A DNA stretch of 64,000 bases from Wolinella succinogenes DSM 1740. Lineage in GTDB: Bacteria > Campylobacterota > Campylobacteria > Campylobacterales > Helicobacteraceae. Under the pieces are notes generated by a model. The model was given only the letters and a program-made list of their open reading frames with translations. It was not told where the DNA came from and did not search any database. Where the stretch lies: NCBI RefSeq assembly GCF_000196135.1, contig NC_005090.1:1994001-2058000 (forward strand), written 5' to 3'. Shown here in pieces: positions 45,089 to 55,153 of this stretch. The first letter of the stretch is position 1. Each line of letters begins with the position of its first letter. The translations under genes were made by a program, and so were the position numbers.

Positions 45089-47821
45089 ATGAATTGGCTC
45101 AAAAACACCTTTGGCTCCTTTTGGCTCACCCTGCCCCTTCTTTTCCTCTATGCGCTCGCCTGTGCGGTGGCAACATTTATCGAAAATGACTACGGAACGG
45201 CCTCAGCCAAAGCGCTCATCTATTCAACTCGCTGGTTTGATGCGCTTCACCTCCTGCTCACACTCAACCTCATCGCCACGCTCTTTTTAAGTCAAGCTTG
45301 GCAGAGGAAAAAGTGGGCGAGCCTGCTCTTTCATAGCTCTTTGATAGTGATCGTCATAGGCGCGGGGATCACGCGCTATTTTGGTTTTGAAGGCACACTT
45401 CATATTCGCGAAGGGCAAACCCAAAACCGCATGACCTCCCAAGAGCCCTATCTCATTGTAAGGGCATTAGAGGGAGACCAGAAATACTACGCCGAATTCC
45501 CCCTCCCCATGGCGCCCTTGGGCAAAAAGGATTTTGACTACAAGGTGCTCATCAATGGCGAACCTCTTCATCTCATCTATCTAGATTATCAGCCCAGCCA
45601 AAACCCCAAGAGCTCTGAGGCAACCCTAGAGATCAAAGCCCACTACAAGGGCGAGACGCAGACTTTGGCCTTAGAGGGGGGAAATGATCTTCGAGGAATC
45701 ACCGTGCCCGCCGATATAGGAGGGGCAAAATTTTTAATGGAGTGGGGAATCAAGGAGATTCCCCTTCCTTTCTCTCTTAAACTAGAGCGCTTTGAGCTAG
45801 AGCGCTATCCTGGTTCCATGAGCCCCTCCTCCTACGCCTCAGAAGTGATCGTCATTGATGAAGGAAAAAACATAGAGATGCCCTATCGCATCTACATGAA
45901 CCACACGCTTGATTATGGCGGCTATCGATTCTTTCAATCTTCCTATGATCGCGACGAGAAGGGAACGATTCTCTCTGTGAACAACGACCCTGGCAAACTC
46001 CCCACCTACATTGGATACGCTATGCTCACCCTTGGACTTCTTTGGAATTTCTTCGCCAGAAATGGTCGATTCTATCGGCTTGGACGCTTTGTGCGCTCCC
46101 AAAATATAGGGGCTTTTCTTGTGGCGATTCTCTTGGCCCTAGCTCTCCACCCCTCCTCTTTGAGTGCGGATGAGAACACCTTGAGGATGCTAAGCAATCT
46201 CCAAGCTCACTCCAAAGCTCACGCCAAGGAGTTTGGGAATCTTTTAGTGCAGGATTTTGGGGGACGAATCAAACCCATCGACACCCTAGCGAGCGACTAT
46301 GTTCATAAAATCACCAAAAAAGAGAAACTCTTAGGGCTTGAGCCCACCCAAATCTTCCTTGGGATGCTCATGTACCCCAATGAGTGGAAACAGGTGAAGA
46401 TGATCAAGATCACCACCCCCCGCCTTAAAGAGGTGCTTGGTGTGCCTCTAGAGGATGGCTATATCGCTTTTGAAGATGTCTTTGAGGGAAATCGTTACAA
46501 GCTCTCCAATTATGTCGAAGAGGCGAACCGCAAAAAGCCTGCCATGCGGGACAAATTTGACAAAGATGTGCAAAGCGTGGATGAGCGCCTCAATGTGGCC
46601 TATCTCATCTACACTGCCCAAGCCCTCCGGCTCTTTCCTGATATGGAGGGCATGACCGACAAGTGGCACTCCCCCATCGAGGCGATTCAGACCTTTAGCG
46701 AGCGAGATGCCTCCTTTATCCAGGGAATCTTGCAAGAGTACTTCATCGCCTTTGACAAAGGGGTGGAGGACAATGAGTGGGGAGATGCCACCAAAGCACT
46801 AGGAAACTTTGTCGCTCTGCAAACCCGCTATGGAAGCAACCTCATCCTTCCCCCCTCTCGAATCAAAGCCGAAATCTGGCTCAACCACTCCCAAATTTTT
46901 GCAAGACTCAGCTACGCCTACATCCTCCTTGGCTTAGCCCTCTTTGGGGTGGTTTTCATAGGAATCATTCGTGCCAAAAGCGCCTCTTCTTGGCTCTCTA
47001 AAGGCCTCTTTTATCTCATCCTTTTCACCGTGCTTTTGCATACCTTGGGTCTTGGATTGCGCTGGTATGTCGCGGGTCACGCCCCTTGGAGCAACGCGTA
47101 TGAATCGATGATCTACATCGCTTGGGCGGCCGCTATCTCAGGGGCGCTCTTCTTTAGACGCTCCTCTCTCGCCCTCTCCACCGCTTCGATCCTCGCAGGA
47201 ATCTCGCTCTTTGTAGCGCATCTTGGATTCATGGATCCTCAGATCACCAATCTTGTGCCCGTGCTCAAATCCTACTGGCTCAACATCCATGTCTCAGTCA
47301 TCACCGCTAGCTATGGATTCCTTGGGCTCTCTTTCATGCTCGGATTCATTGCACTGCTAATGTTTGCCTTGCGCCATCCTCAAAAACCTCAGCTGGATGC
47401 CTCGATTCTCTCCATCACCGCCATCAACGAGATGAGCATGGTAATTGGCCTAGCGATGCTCACCGTGGGCAACTTCCTAGGGGGTGTTTGGGCTAACGAA
47501 TCGTGGGGGCGCTACTGGGGATGGGATCCTAAGGAGACTTGGTCGCTCATCTCTATTGTTCTTTACACGCTGATTCTTCATGTGCGCTTTATCAAGGGGG
47601 GTGATAAGCCCTATGTTCTCGCCTCGCTTAGCGTGCTTGGGTTCTACTCGATTCTCATGACCTATTTTGGGGTGAACTTCTACCTCTCAGGGCTTCACTC
47701 CTACGCCGCAGGCGACCCCCTGCCCATCCCTAGCTTCCTCTACTACCTCGTGGCGCTCACCTTTGCGCTCATCCTTCTTGGAGGAAGAAAAGGCGATCTA
47801 GAGGCTCCAAAGCTCCCCTAA
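45089..47821 (+). CDS. ccsBA: Fused cytochrome c synthase CcsBA (System II)
   Basis: A 910-residue fusion of CcsB/ResB (N-terminal half) and CcsA/ResC (C-terminal half) that exports haem and attaches it to CXXCH motifs. About four helices border a large periplasmic domain in the ResB half. The CcsA half ends with six to eight helices and the haem-handling WWD segment, SWGRYWGWDPKETW. Conserved haem-ligand histidines lie in LHTLGLGLRWY, NIHVSVIT and LYTLILHVRF. A GTG at 45014 is open, but ATG 45089 has AAGAGAA and begins at MNWLKNTFG. W. succinogenes encodes three such proteins (NrfI, CcsA1, CcsA2); haem-gene context suggests the general one, not proven. Confidence 0.93.
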   Translation: MNWLKNTFGSFWLTLPLLFLYALACAVATFIENDYGTASAKALIYSTRWFDALHLLLTLNLIATLFLSQAWQRKKWASLLFHSSLIVIVIGAGITRYFGFEGTLHIREGQTQNRMTSQEPYLIVRALEGDQKYYAEFPLPMAPLGKKDFDYKVLINGEPLHLIYLDYQPSQNPKSSEATLEIKAHYKGETQTLALEGGNDLRGITVPADIGGAKFLMEWGIKEIPLPFSLKLERFELERYPGSMSPSSYASEVIVIDEGKNIEMPYRIYMNHTLDYGGYRFFQSSYDRDEKGTILSVNNDPGKLPTYIGYAMLTLGLLWNFFARNGRFYRLGRFVRSQNIGAFLVAILLALALHPSSLSADENTLRMLSNLQAHSKAHAKEFGNLLVQDFGGRIKPIDTLASDYVHKITKKEKLLGLEPTQIFLGMLMYPNEWKQVKMIKITTPRLKEVLGVPLEDGYIAFEDVFEGNRYKLSNYVEEANRKKPAMRDKFDKDVQSVDERLNVAYLIYTAQALRLFPDMEGMTDKWHSPIEAIQTFSERDASFIQGILQEYFIAFDKGVEDNEWGDATKALGNFVALQTRYGSNLILPPSRIKAEIWLNHSQIFARLSYAYILLGLALFGVVFIGIIRAKSASSWLSKGLFYLILFTVLLHTLGLGLRWYVAGHAPWSNAYESMIYIAWAAAISGALFFRRSSLALSTASILAGISLFVAHLGFMDPQITNLVPVLKSYWLNIHVSVITASYGFLGLSFMLGFIALLMFALRHPQKPQLDASILSITAINEMSMVIGLAMLTVGNFLGGVWANESWGRYWGWDPKETWSLISIVLYTLILHVRFIKGGDKPYVLASLSVLGFYSILMTYFGVNFYLSGLHSYAAGDPLPIPSFLYYLVALTFALILLGGRKGDLEAPKLP

Positions 47822-47827
47822 GGGGGC

Positions 47828-48073
47828 TTAAGCCTCAATCACATACTGCTCTTTGGCGCTTTTAGGAATCGTCTTGGTCGCAGGAATCTGAAGCACCCTA
47901 TAGCGCTTGATCTCCTCCAAATAGCGAATCTCAATCACATCCCCCACTCTCACCTCACGACTTGCCTTCACCGCGACCCCTTGGATGAAAACCACCCCGC
48001 TTGCGATCATATCTTGGGCAATAGTGCGGCGCTTGACGATATTGACGCTATTGAGAAATTTATCGATTCTCAT
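47828..48073 (-). CDS. Small S4-domain RNA-binding protein
   Basis: 81 residues, nearly all an S4 domain (MRIDKFLNSVNIVKRR, MIASGVVFIQGVAVKASREVRVGD in outline). It resembles Hsp15/YrfH and RqcP, which act on stalled 50S subunits. Convergent with ccsBA; the stops are six bases apart in the palindrome GGCTTAAGCC. Confidence 0.82.
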   Translation of the reverse strand: MRIDKFLNSVNIVKRRTIAQDMIASGVVFIQGVAVKASREVRVGDVIEIRYLEEIKRYRVLQIPATKTIPKSAKEQYVIEA

Positions 48074-48224
48074 GCTTTTTCCTTGCTCTTTTGAGGCGGA
48101 TTTTACTCACTTTGATACGCTTTGACAAGTGTCGATGGGAATTAATCTCTTTTTCCCAATGAACCTTAAAACATCTTGAAGTATCATTCCTCTAGCAAGC
48201 CAAAATCCCAAAGACGGAGTGTTC

Positions 48225-49907
48225 ATGTCCAAAGCCTCAATCACCCAATCCATCAAACTCATGCTGTTTGCTTCGCTCACCATCTCAACGCTCATCGGAA
48301 TCGTCGCCTTCACTTTTAGCCAAAAGATTCACCAAAACAACGATGATTTTATCGACAATGCCGTGCAGGGGAAGATGCTCATTCTAGAGATCAATGCCGA
48401 CCTCAACCTCGTGAGTCGAAACACTCGTGAGATCATGCTAGGATCGAGCTTTGAGAACAACATGAAATCCCTTACAGAGACACGCCAAAGAATCGAGGAG
48501 CGATTCGCTGGGCTTTTCACAACGATTCAACCAGGAGACAAGGAGAAGCTTCAAGCCCTAGAGCACTCTAGATCTCAAGTCCTCGCCTTCATTGATCATG
48601 GCATCCAAAAGGTTCAAAGCATCAAAGAAGATCCTTCGCTTGAACACCGCATGGCACTCTACGCCGAGTATCGTACCGAGGCGACCCCTCTAGCCACCGC
48701 CTCAAGAGAATCGTTCAAAAAGATTGTTGATCTCAAAAACGCCGAGTTTGAGGCCAGCCAAAAGGAGCTTGATTCCACTCTAACTCTCTTGGATTGGTTC
48801 CTGGCGGGCATGGTGACGCTCATCCTCCTCTTTATCGCCCTTCCGCTCTTTTTCCTCAATCGAAGAATCGCCAACCTTGAGGTGATCAAAGAGGGGCTCC
48901 TCTCTTTTTTCTCTTTCCTCAACAAAGAGAGCCAAGAGGCTCGCCCCATCGCCCTAGAGAGCCATGATGAGCTGGGAGAAATGGCGCGCTCTATCAACGC
49001 CAACATCGCTCAAATCCAAGCCAAAATCCAAGAGGATGCAAAATTCATCGAAGCAGTCAAGCGCTTTGCAAAAAATCTAGGTGAGGGCGATTTGCGAGCT
49101 ACGCTTAATGCCTCTAGTCGATCGTCTGAACTAGAGGAGCTGGCTAAGATTTTGCTCCAGACCCGGCAAAGCCTAGAGCAAAATATCACCCACAATATCC
49201 CAGAGCTCCTCTCCCTCCTGGAATCATTCCGCCGCCAAGACTTTACGCCTCGCTTCAAAGAGGCCGAGGGCAAGGTCGCTCAAAGCCTCAATCTTCTAGG
49301 CGACACCATCGCCTCCATGCTCAAAGAATCACTCCAAACGGGCGAAATGCTCGAATCGCAAGCCAAAACACTTCACGATTCGATGGATGCGCTCTCCAAA
49401 AGCGCCCAAAATCAAGCCGCCAGCCTAGAGGAAAGCTCCAGCGCCCTTGAAGAGATGAACGCCTCCATGCACGCTGTGAGTGAAAAAACCTCCGAAATCA
49501 TCCGCCAAAGCGAGGATATCAAAGGGGTGATCGGAATCATTCGTGACATCGCCGATCAGACCAATCTTCTTGCGCTCAATGCCGCCATTGAAGCCGCCAG
49601 AGCAGGAGAACATGGCCGAGGCTTTGCGGTGGTGGCCGATGAGGTGAGAAAGCTCGCTGAGCGCACCCAAAAAAGCCTAGGAGAGATTGACGCGAGCACC
49701 AACACCCTCGTCCAATCCATCAACGAAATCGGAGAGAGCATCAAAGAGCAGAGCACGGGCATCGCCCAAATCACCGAGGCGATCTCCCATATCGATTCTC
49801 TTACGCAAGAAAACGCCGATGTGGCAGAGCGAAATGATGGAATCGCTAAAGAGGTTTTCCAAAAAGCGCAAGAGCTCGTCTTAGAATCAAAAAAAAAGCG
49901 CTTTTAG
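48225..49907 (+). CDS. Methyl-accepting chemotaxis protein (four-helix-bundle sensor type)
   Basis: A 560-residue chemoreceptor. It has a membrane segment at about 10-28, a helical periplasmic domain to 185 (4HB_MCP layout), a second segment at 188-208, HAMP-like linkers to about 330, and a signalling hairpin with [20 protein letters not shown] as its tip. I use ATG 48225 (GGAG five bases before it) over GTG 48219. Ligand unknown. Unlike the first receptor it carries no CXXCH. Confidence 0.9.
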   Translation: MSKASITQSIKLMLFASLTISTLIGIVAFTFSQKIHQNNDDFIDNAVQGKMLILEINADLNLVSRNTREIMLGSSFENNMKSLTETRQRIEERFAGLFTTIQPGDKEKLQALEHSRSQVLAFIDHGIQKVQSIKEDPSLEHRMALYAEYRTEATPLATASRESFKKIVDLKNAEFEASQKELDSTLTLLDWFLAGMVTLILLFIALPLFFLNRRIANLEVIKEGLLSFFSFLNKESQEARPIALESHDELGEMARSINANIAQIQAKIQEDAKFIEAVKRFAKNLGEGDLRATLNASSRSSELEELAKILLQTRQSLEQNITHNIPELLSLLESFRRQDFTPRFKEAEGKVAQSLNLLGDTIASMLKESLQTGEMLESQAKTLHDSMDALSKSAQNQAASLEESSSALEEMNASMHAVSEKTSEIIRQSEDIKGVIGIIRDIADQTNLLALNAAIEAARAGEHGRGFAVVADEVRKLAERTQKSLGEIDASTNTLVQSINEIGESIKEQSTGIAQITEAISHIDSLTQENADVAERNDGIAKEVFQKAQELVLESKKKRF

Positions 49908-49923
49908 TTAACCGTTTTTTTGG

Positions 49924-49929
49924 TAGAAT
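49924..49929 (+). promoter_or_regulatory. -10 box for the argG operon
   Basis: TAGAAT 34 bases before the argG start, in the 55-base gap after the chemoreceptor gene. Confidence 0.45.
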
Positions 49930-49962
49930 CGTCCAAATTCTTGCTTGTAAAAGGTTACGGTC

Positions 49963-51177
49963 ATGTCCAAAAAAATCAACAAAATCGTCCTTGCCTATTC
50001 GGGAGGTCTTGACACCAGCGTCATCTTGAAATGGCTTCAAGAGCAGTATCAGTGTGAAGTGGTCACCTTCACGGCGGATATCGGTCAAGGCGAAGAGGTC
50101 GAGCCTGCACGCGCCAAAGCGAAACTTCTTGGAATCAAAGAGGAGAACATTTTCATCAAAGATCTCAAAGAGGAATTTGTCCGCGACTATGTTTTTCCCA
50201 TGTTTCGAGCCAATACCCTTTATGAAGGCGAATACCTTCTAGGTACCTCTATCGCTAGACCCCTTATCGCCAAGCACCTCGTGGAGATCGCCAAAGAGGT
50301 CGGAGCGGATGCCATCTCTCATGGCGCCACAGGCAAAGGAAACGACCAAGTGCGATTTGAGCTTGGAGGCTATGCGCTCATGCCCGATGTCAAAGTGGTC
50401 GCCCCCTGGAGAGAGTGGGATCTAAACTCTCGTGAAAAACTCCTCGCCTACGCCGAAAAACATGGGATTCCCATCGAGAAAAAGGGCAAAAAATCTCCCT
50501 ACTCTATGGACGCCAACCTCCTGCATATCTCCTATGAAGGGGGAATCCTCGAAGATCCCGCCAGCGAACCTGAGGAGGATATGTGGAGATGGAGCGTCTC
50601 TCCTTTGGACGCACCCGATGCTCCAGAGAGGATCACCATTGAGTTTGAAAGGGGCGATGCCGTAGGGATTAATGGCGTGAAAATGTCTCCCGCCACCCTC
50701 CTAGCCGAGCTCAATCGCCTAGGAGGCAAACATGGAATCGGGCGGCTTGATCTTGTGGAGAATCGCTATGTCGGAATGAAATCTCGCGGATGCTATGAAA
50801 CTCCCGGAGGCACGATTCTTCTCAAAGCTCACCGCGCCATCGAATCGCTAACCCTAGATCGAGAAGAGACTCACCTCAAAGATGAGATGATGCCACGCTA
50901 CGCTAGCCTCATCTACAATGGCTACTGGTTCTCTCCTGAGCGCCGCGCCCTCCAAGCCCTCATCGATGAGACACAAAAAAATGTCACGGGCAGCGTTGGG
51001 CTCAAACTCTATAAGGGCAATGTCATCCTTGCGGGCCGCACCTCCGAGCGATCGCTCTTCAACACCGCCTACTCCACCTTTGAAGAGGATAGCGTCTATA
51101 ACCAAAAAGATGCCGAAGGCTTCATCAAGCTCAACGCTCTACGCTTCATCATCGCAGGCAAGGCGAATCCATCATGA
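49963..51177 (+). CDS. argG: Argininosuccinate synthase
   Basis: Joins citrulline and aspartate using ATP in arginine synthesis. The 404 residues have the PP-loop [20 protein letters not shown], and [15 protein letters not shown]. Its last four bases overlap the purM start (ATGA), so it heads the operon argG-purM-AAA-SH3-aroE. Confidence 0.98.
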
Positions 51178-52184
51178 GTCAAAACCAAACAACGCTCAGC
51201 TACAAAGAATCGGGGGTTGATATTGATGCGGGAAATACGCTTGTGGAGCGCATCAAACCCATCGTAAAATCGACCTTTGATTCCAATGTGATTGGCGGAA
51301 TCGGCTCTTTTGCGGGCGCTTACGCGCTTCCCCTAGGCTTTAAGGAGCCCGTGATTCTTGGAGCGACCGATGGCGTGGGGACTAAGCTGAAACTTGCCAT
51401 TGATAGCGGTCGTTTTGATAGCGTGGGAATTGATCTAGTCGCCATGTGTGTCAATGACCTCATCTGCAACCATGCCACGCCCCTTTTCTTCCTTGACTAC
51501 TACGCCACGGGCAAACTCGAAGTGGAAAATGCCCTGCAAGTCATCAAGGGGATTGCCGAGGGCTGTAAGCAAGCAGAGTGCGCACTCATTGGCGGAGAGA
51601 CCGCTGAGATGCCAGGAATGTATCACGCCAAAGATTTTGACCTCGCTGGCTTTGCTGTGGGGATCGCTGAGAGAAGCGATGTGGAGAGGGAGACCCAAAC
51701 TCAAAAGGGTGATCTGCTTGTCGCGCTCCCCAGCAGTGGGGCTCACTCCAATGGATACTCGCTGATTCGAAAGATTCTCTTTGAGACACGAGGCATGAAA
51801 TTTGAGGATGATTTCTTGGGTCGTCCCCTCATCGAGACGCTCCTAGAGCCCACCCGAATCTATGTCAAAACCTACAAAGCGCTTCGTGGAAAAATCCACT
51901 CTCTCGCCCACATCACAGGGGGCGGGATCGTGGAGAATCTTCCGCGTGTTTTTGGAGAGAATCAGCGCGCTCTTATCCAAAAAGAGAAGCTCCCCTCTCA
52001 TCCTCTTTTTGACCTTCTTAAAGAACATGTGGAAGAGAAAGAGGCCTATCGCACCTTCAATATGGGGACAGGGATGATTCTTTGCGTGCCCCAAGAGCAC
52101 CTCAAAGAGGTGCTTGAGAAAAGCGGAGGAGTGCTGGTGGGCGAAGTGGTCGAGGGAGAAAAAGGGGTCGAGTTAGTCGGATGA
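51174..52184 (+). CDS. purM: Phosphoribosylformylglycinamidine cyclo-ligase
   Basis: Purine synthesis step five. The 336 residues include [43 protein letters not shown] and HITGGG. ATG overlaps argG by four bases; its own end overlaps the AAA gene by four. Confidence 0.98.
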
Positions 52185-52990
52185 GTCTCTTTGGGGAAGC
52201 CAAGCAGCTCTTTGCCGAAAGCGCCAGCACTAACGACTTCATCTCGCTTGATGCCAATATTCGTATCAAGGAGAAGCTCAAAGAGCATATCCTGCACAAG
52301 CCTTTTCAGATTCTCCTGCTCACAGGAGCCCCAGGCGTGGGTAAAACCTATGTTGCCGAAAATCTTACCGAGGAGCTTGGTTCTAGCAAAGCCTACTTCC
52401 AAAAGTTTCCCTTTGCGACCACGGTGGGCTTTTTAAGTGCTGTTCACTCCCACTTTTTGCCCCATGTCTCACTCCCTGAGCCCTGCCATCGCGAGAGCTT
52501 GCTTGCCTCCTTCAAGGAGCACCTAGCAGGCTCTTATATTCCCGCCATTATCGTGGATGAGATTCAGCTCTACAAAGACGAAGAGCTAGAGATCATACGG
52601 ATGCTTTCAGACACGCGACTTTTTCGCTTTATCTTCATCATCCACAAGTTAGAGCGCCAAAATCTTTTAGCTCAGAGTTACTTTGTCTCACGCACTTGGG
52701 GGAGCTTGGAGCTAGAGGGGCTCACTCCTTTGGAGAGCAAGCTTTTTATTACTCAAAAATTGACCCAAAATGGACTAAAAGAATCGCTTCCTTGGCTCAA
52801 AAATAGACAATATTCGCTATTATATAAGCTTAGCGAGGGAAATTTGAGGGTGCTTTGCAAGCTCTGTTACACGATGTTTGAAATTTGCGAACATTATGAG
52901 AGTCATGCCCCTTCCCTGTTGGCTAATGATACCGTGCCGCTCCGCTTTATCGAGATGGCGGCGTTAGATTTGGGAGTCCTGCATGAATGA
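52181..52990 (+). CDS. AAA ATPase, ExeA/GspA-like
   Basis: A 269-residue single AAA domain. Walker A is TGAPGVGKTY, Walker B IIVDEIQ, and the sensor Arg is in LSDTRLFRF. The overall pattern, with KPFQILLLTG and a C-terminal helical lid, resembles ExeA/GspA and TniB ATPases that sense membrane or wall partners through a second protein. The next gene encodes a membrane protein with SH3 domains, similar in role to ExeB/GspB partners. Function is inferred. It overlaps purM and the next gene. Confidence 0.75.
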   Translation: MSLFGEAKQLFAESASTNDFISLDANIRIKEKLKEHILHKPFQILLLTGAPGVGKTYVAENLTEELGSSKAYFQKFPFATTVGFLSAVHSHFLPHVSLPEPCHRESLLASFKEHLAGSYIPAIIVDEIQLYKDEELEIIRMLSDTRLFRFIFIIHKLERQNLLAQSYFVSRTWGSLELEGLTPLESKLFITQKLTQNGLKESLPWLKNRQYSLLYKLSEGNLRVLCKLCYTMFEICEHYESHAPSLLANDTVPLRFIEMAALDLGVLHE

Positions 52991-53684
52991 AGCGATCTAT
53001 AAGATCTTGCGTTTTTTCAAAATCTACTCTTTGCCCTTTCTGACGGTGGTGTTGGCCTTTGGAATCTATTATGTCATCTTTGAAGTCACCCACGCCCTCA
53101 AAAAAAAGGAGGAGGCGAACCTCAGCGATAGGGACAAAATCGCCCTCATTGAAGAGGATAAAAATCCTGAAGCACCCCCTCTTGTTCCTATTGAGATTCC
53201 CCAACCTGAAGCTCCTTTGCCTGAGGTGCCGCTTGCTCCAAACCTGAGCGAGGAGAGAGATTCCTCCGCCTCTAGCACCAAAACGCTTCTTTATAGCGTC
53301 AACACCGAGGTGCTCAATATTCGAGAAAATCCCTCCACCACCGCCCCCATCACGGCGAAAAAAGAGCGCGGAGAAGTGGTTGAGGCGAGCGAAGTTAGAG
53401 GAGATTGGGTGAAGATCAAAGAGGGTTGGGCTTACCTCAAGCTTCTCACTCCCCTTAAAGCGACCCCCGCCCCAAGACCCAAGGCTTCCACTCCTGATGT
53501 CAAAGTTATTCGATATAGCGTCAACACCGAGGTGCTCAATATTCGAGAAAATCCCTCCACCACCGCCCCCATCACGGCGAAAAAAGAGCGCGGAGAAGTG
53601 GTTGAGGCGAGCGAAGTTAGAGGAGATTGGGTGAAGATCAAAGAGGGTTGGGCTTACCTCAAGCTTCTCACTCCCCTCCCTTAG
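52983..53684 (+). CDS. Membrane-anchored protein with two identical SH3 domains
   Basis: 233 residues. A single membrane segment lies at about 12-36, followed by a charged and proline-rich linker to about 98. Two bacterial SH3 domains follow, each of about 54 residues and starting YSVNTEVLNIRENPS. They are identical at protein level, apart by an 18-20 residue proline/lysine linker. Such domains bind peptidoglycan or its peptides in the periplasm. ATG 52983 overlaps the AAA gene by eight bases. Probable partner of the AAA ATPase. Confidence 0.83.
   Translation: MNEAIYKILRFFKIYSLPFLTVVLAFGIYYVIFEVTHALKKKEEANLSDRDKIALIEEDKNPEAPPLVPIEIPQPEAPLPEVPLAPNLSEERDSSASSTKTLLYSVNTEVLNIRENPSTTAPITAKKERGEVVEASEVRGDWVKIKEGWAYLKLLTPLKATPAPRPKASTPDVKVIRYSVNTEVLNIRENPSTTAPITAKKERGEVVEASEVRGDWVKIKEGWAYLKLLTPLP
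53292..53455 (+). repeat. Perfect 164-bp direct repeat, copy 1 (SH3 domain)
   Basis: Identical base by base to 53514-53677, offset 222 bases (74 codons). Encodes the first SH3 domain. Mismatches begin at 53291 and 53456. Confidence 0.95.
53514..53677 (+). repeat. Perfect 164-bp direct repeat, copy 2 (SH3 domain)
   Basis: Second copy of the repeat at 53292-53455, ending seven bases before the gene's stop codon. Confidence 0.95.
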
Positions 53685-53686
53685 CG

Positions 53687-54478
53687 ATGCGCCAATACGC
53701 TGTCTTTGGCGATCCTATCGCCCACTCCAAATCCCCCCTTCTGCACAATCGGGTCTTTTTGGAGCTTGGAGTTCCCGCCTTTTATGGGCGCTACCACCTC
53801 AAAGAACCAAGCTCTCTCCTAGAGCGTTTTCATGCTTTGGGCTTGGAGGGGGCCAATATTACCGTTCCTTTTAAAGAGGTGGCTTTTGAGCAGTGCGATG
53901 AGGTGAGGGGAATCGCCCAAAAAATTGGCTCGGTCAATACTATGGTGAAAGAGGGAGAGCGGGTCATTGGCTACAACACCGATGCTGAAGGATTTTTCCA
54001 AACCCTAGAGGGCAAGCTCCGCCCCCAGAATGTTCTCATCCTTGGGGCGGGTGGCACAGCCAAGGCGCTGGCTATGATTTTTGATCTCCATCAAATCCCT
54101 GTGACGATTCTCAATCGCACCCCTGGGCGCCTCAAACCTTTGGCCGAGCAGGGCTTTAAAACTCTCACCCACGAGGAGTTCGCTCCCGATTCTTATGATC
54201 TCATCATCAACTCCACCAGCGCTGGATTGAGCGATGATTCTCTCCCCCTTCCCGCCCCTTGGCTAGAATCACTCCTCCATTCAGGCGTGCTCGCCTATGA
54301 TGTGATTTATGGCAAAACCACCCCCTTTTTACGCCTTGCCAAAGCCCAAGGAGCTCGATTTCAAGATGGTAGAGAGATGCTCATTTCCCAAGCCGCTCTC
54401 AGCTCCCTGCACTTCACTCAGCACCACTTTTCCCTCTCCACTCTCCACTCTCTCATGCGTCTCGCTCTCCCTCAATAA
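53687..54478 (+). CDS. aroE: Shikimate dehydrogenase
   Basis: NADP-dependent reduction of 3-dehydroshikimate. ATG 53687 lies two bases after the SH3 gene stop and gives MRQYAVFGDPIAHSKSP, the standard start and 263 residues; upstream frame from 53627 is within the SH3 gene. Conserved features are GANITVPFKE (catalytic Lys), YNTDAEGF, GAGGTAKA, and NRTPGR (NADP). The ribosome site is weak, which fits coupling to the SH3 gene. Confidence 0.96.
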   Translation: MRQYAVFGDPIAHSKSPLLHNRVFLELGVPAFYGRYHLKEPSSLLERFHALGLEGANITVPFKEVAFEQCDEVRGIAQKIGSVNTMVKEGERVIGYNTDAEGFFQTLEGKLRPQNVLILGAGGTAKALAMIFDLHQIPVTILNRTPGRLKPLAEQGFKTLTHEEFAPDSYDLIINSTSAGLSDDSLPLPAPWLESLLHSGVLAYDVIYGKTTPFLRLAKAQGARFQDGREMLISQAALSSLHFTQHHFSLSTLHSLMRLALPQ

Positions 54479-54542
54479 CCTCACCTCCTTTGATGGAGCC
54501 AACGCTCCCAAGCTCCTTGGATACGCCTAAGCTTTGCTCTGC

Positions 54543-54548
54543 TACAAT
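54543..54548 (+). promoter_or_regulatory. -10 box for hpf
   Basis: TACAAT 31 bases before the hpf ATG, giving a short leader. Confidence 0.5.
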
Positions 54549-54578
54549 CAATCACATCTCAGATTTAGGAGGTTCATC

Positions 54579-55118
54579 ATGAACATTAGTATCGTCGGAA
54601 GACACTTCGAATTGACCGATCCTATCAAGGAGCATATTGAGGGCTTGTTCTACTCCCTAGAGAAATATAACCTCGATATTTTGCACTGCAGGGCGATCAT
54701 TTCCGGCGAAGAGAAGCGTGGCAAGAAGGGCTTTGTAGTGGATTTCACCATCTCTTTGGCCAAGACCAACACCGTGGTGATTCGACAGCGAGACAAAGAT
54801 GTCTATGCCGCCGCTGATTTGGCGATCGAACGCGCCCACAAGGTGCTCCGCCGCCATCATGACAAGATCAACTACAAACACGCCACCCCCATCGAAGAGA
54901 TGGGCGCCGAGCAGATTCTAAAAGATGAAGCTTTTGAGGCGTATGGGAGCGATGATGAGATCGTCCCTATGGATCTTGACCTCCACAAGCCCCTTGAAAT
55001 TGAGGATGCTTTAGAGCGACTCAAAAGTAGCTCTCAGCAATTCTTTGTCTTTAATGACATGGATGGTCGCATGAGGGTTCTCTACAAAAGAACAGATGCC
55101 AAATACGGTCTTTATTGA
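54579..55118 (+). CDS. hpf: Long-form ribosome hibernation promoting factor
   Basis: 179 residues. The N-terminal S30AE domain (1-110) begins NISIVGRHFELTDPIKEHI and binds 30S subunits. The C-terminal domain (about 125-179), with QQFFVFNDMDGRMRVLYKR, dimerises, letting the long form pair 70S into 100S ribosomes. The ATG at 54579 has a full AGGAGG seven bases before it; frame opening at 54534 is not used. Confidence 0.94.
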   Translation: MNISIVGRHFELTDPIKEHIEGLFYSLEKYNLDILHCRAIISGEEKRGKKGFVVDFTISLAKTNTVVIRQRDKDVYAAADLAIERAHKVLRRHHDKINYKHATPIEEMGAEQILKDEAFEAYGSDDEIVPMDLDLHKPLEIEDALERLKSSSQQFFVFNDMDGRMRVLYKRTDAKYGLY

Positions 55119-55125
55119 TTCTCTT

Positions 55126-55153
55126 TAGGCGGGCGAGACTTCTCGTCTGCCTA
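55126..55153. terminator. Hairpin between hpf and ccoI
   Basis: TAGGC and GCCTA plus inner pairs (with two G-T pairs) form a 12-base stem with a four-base loop. The ccoI stop codon lies in the right arm. There is no strong U-run on either strand. Confidence 0.45.
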
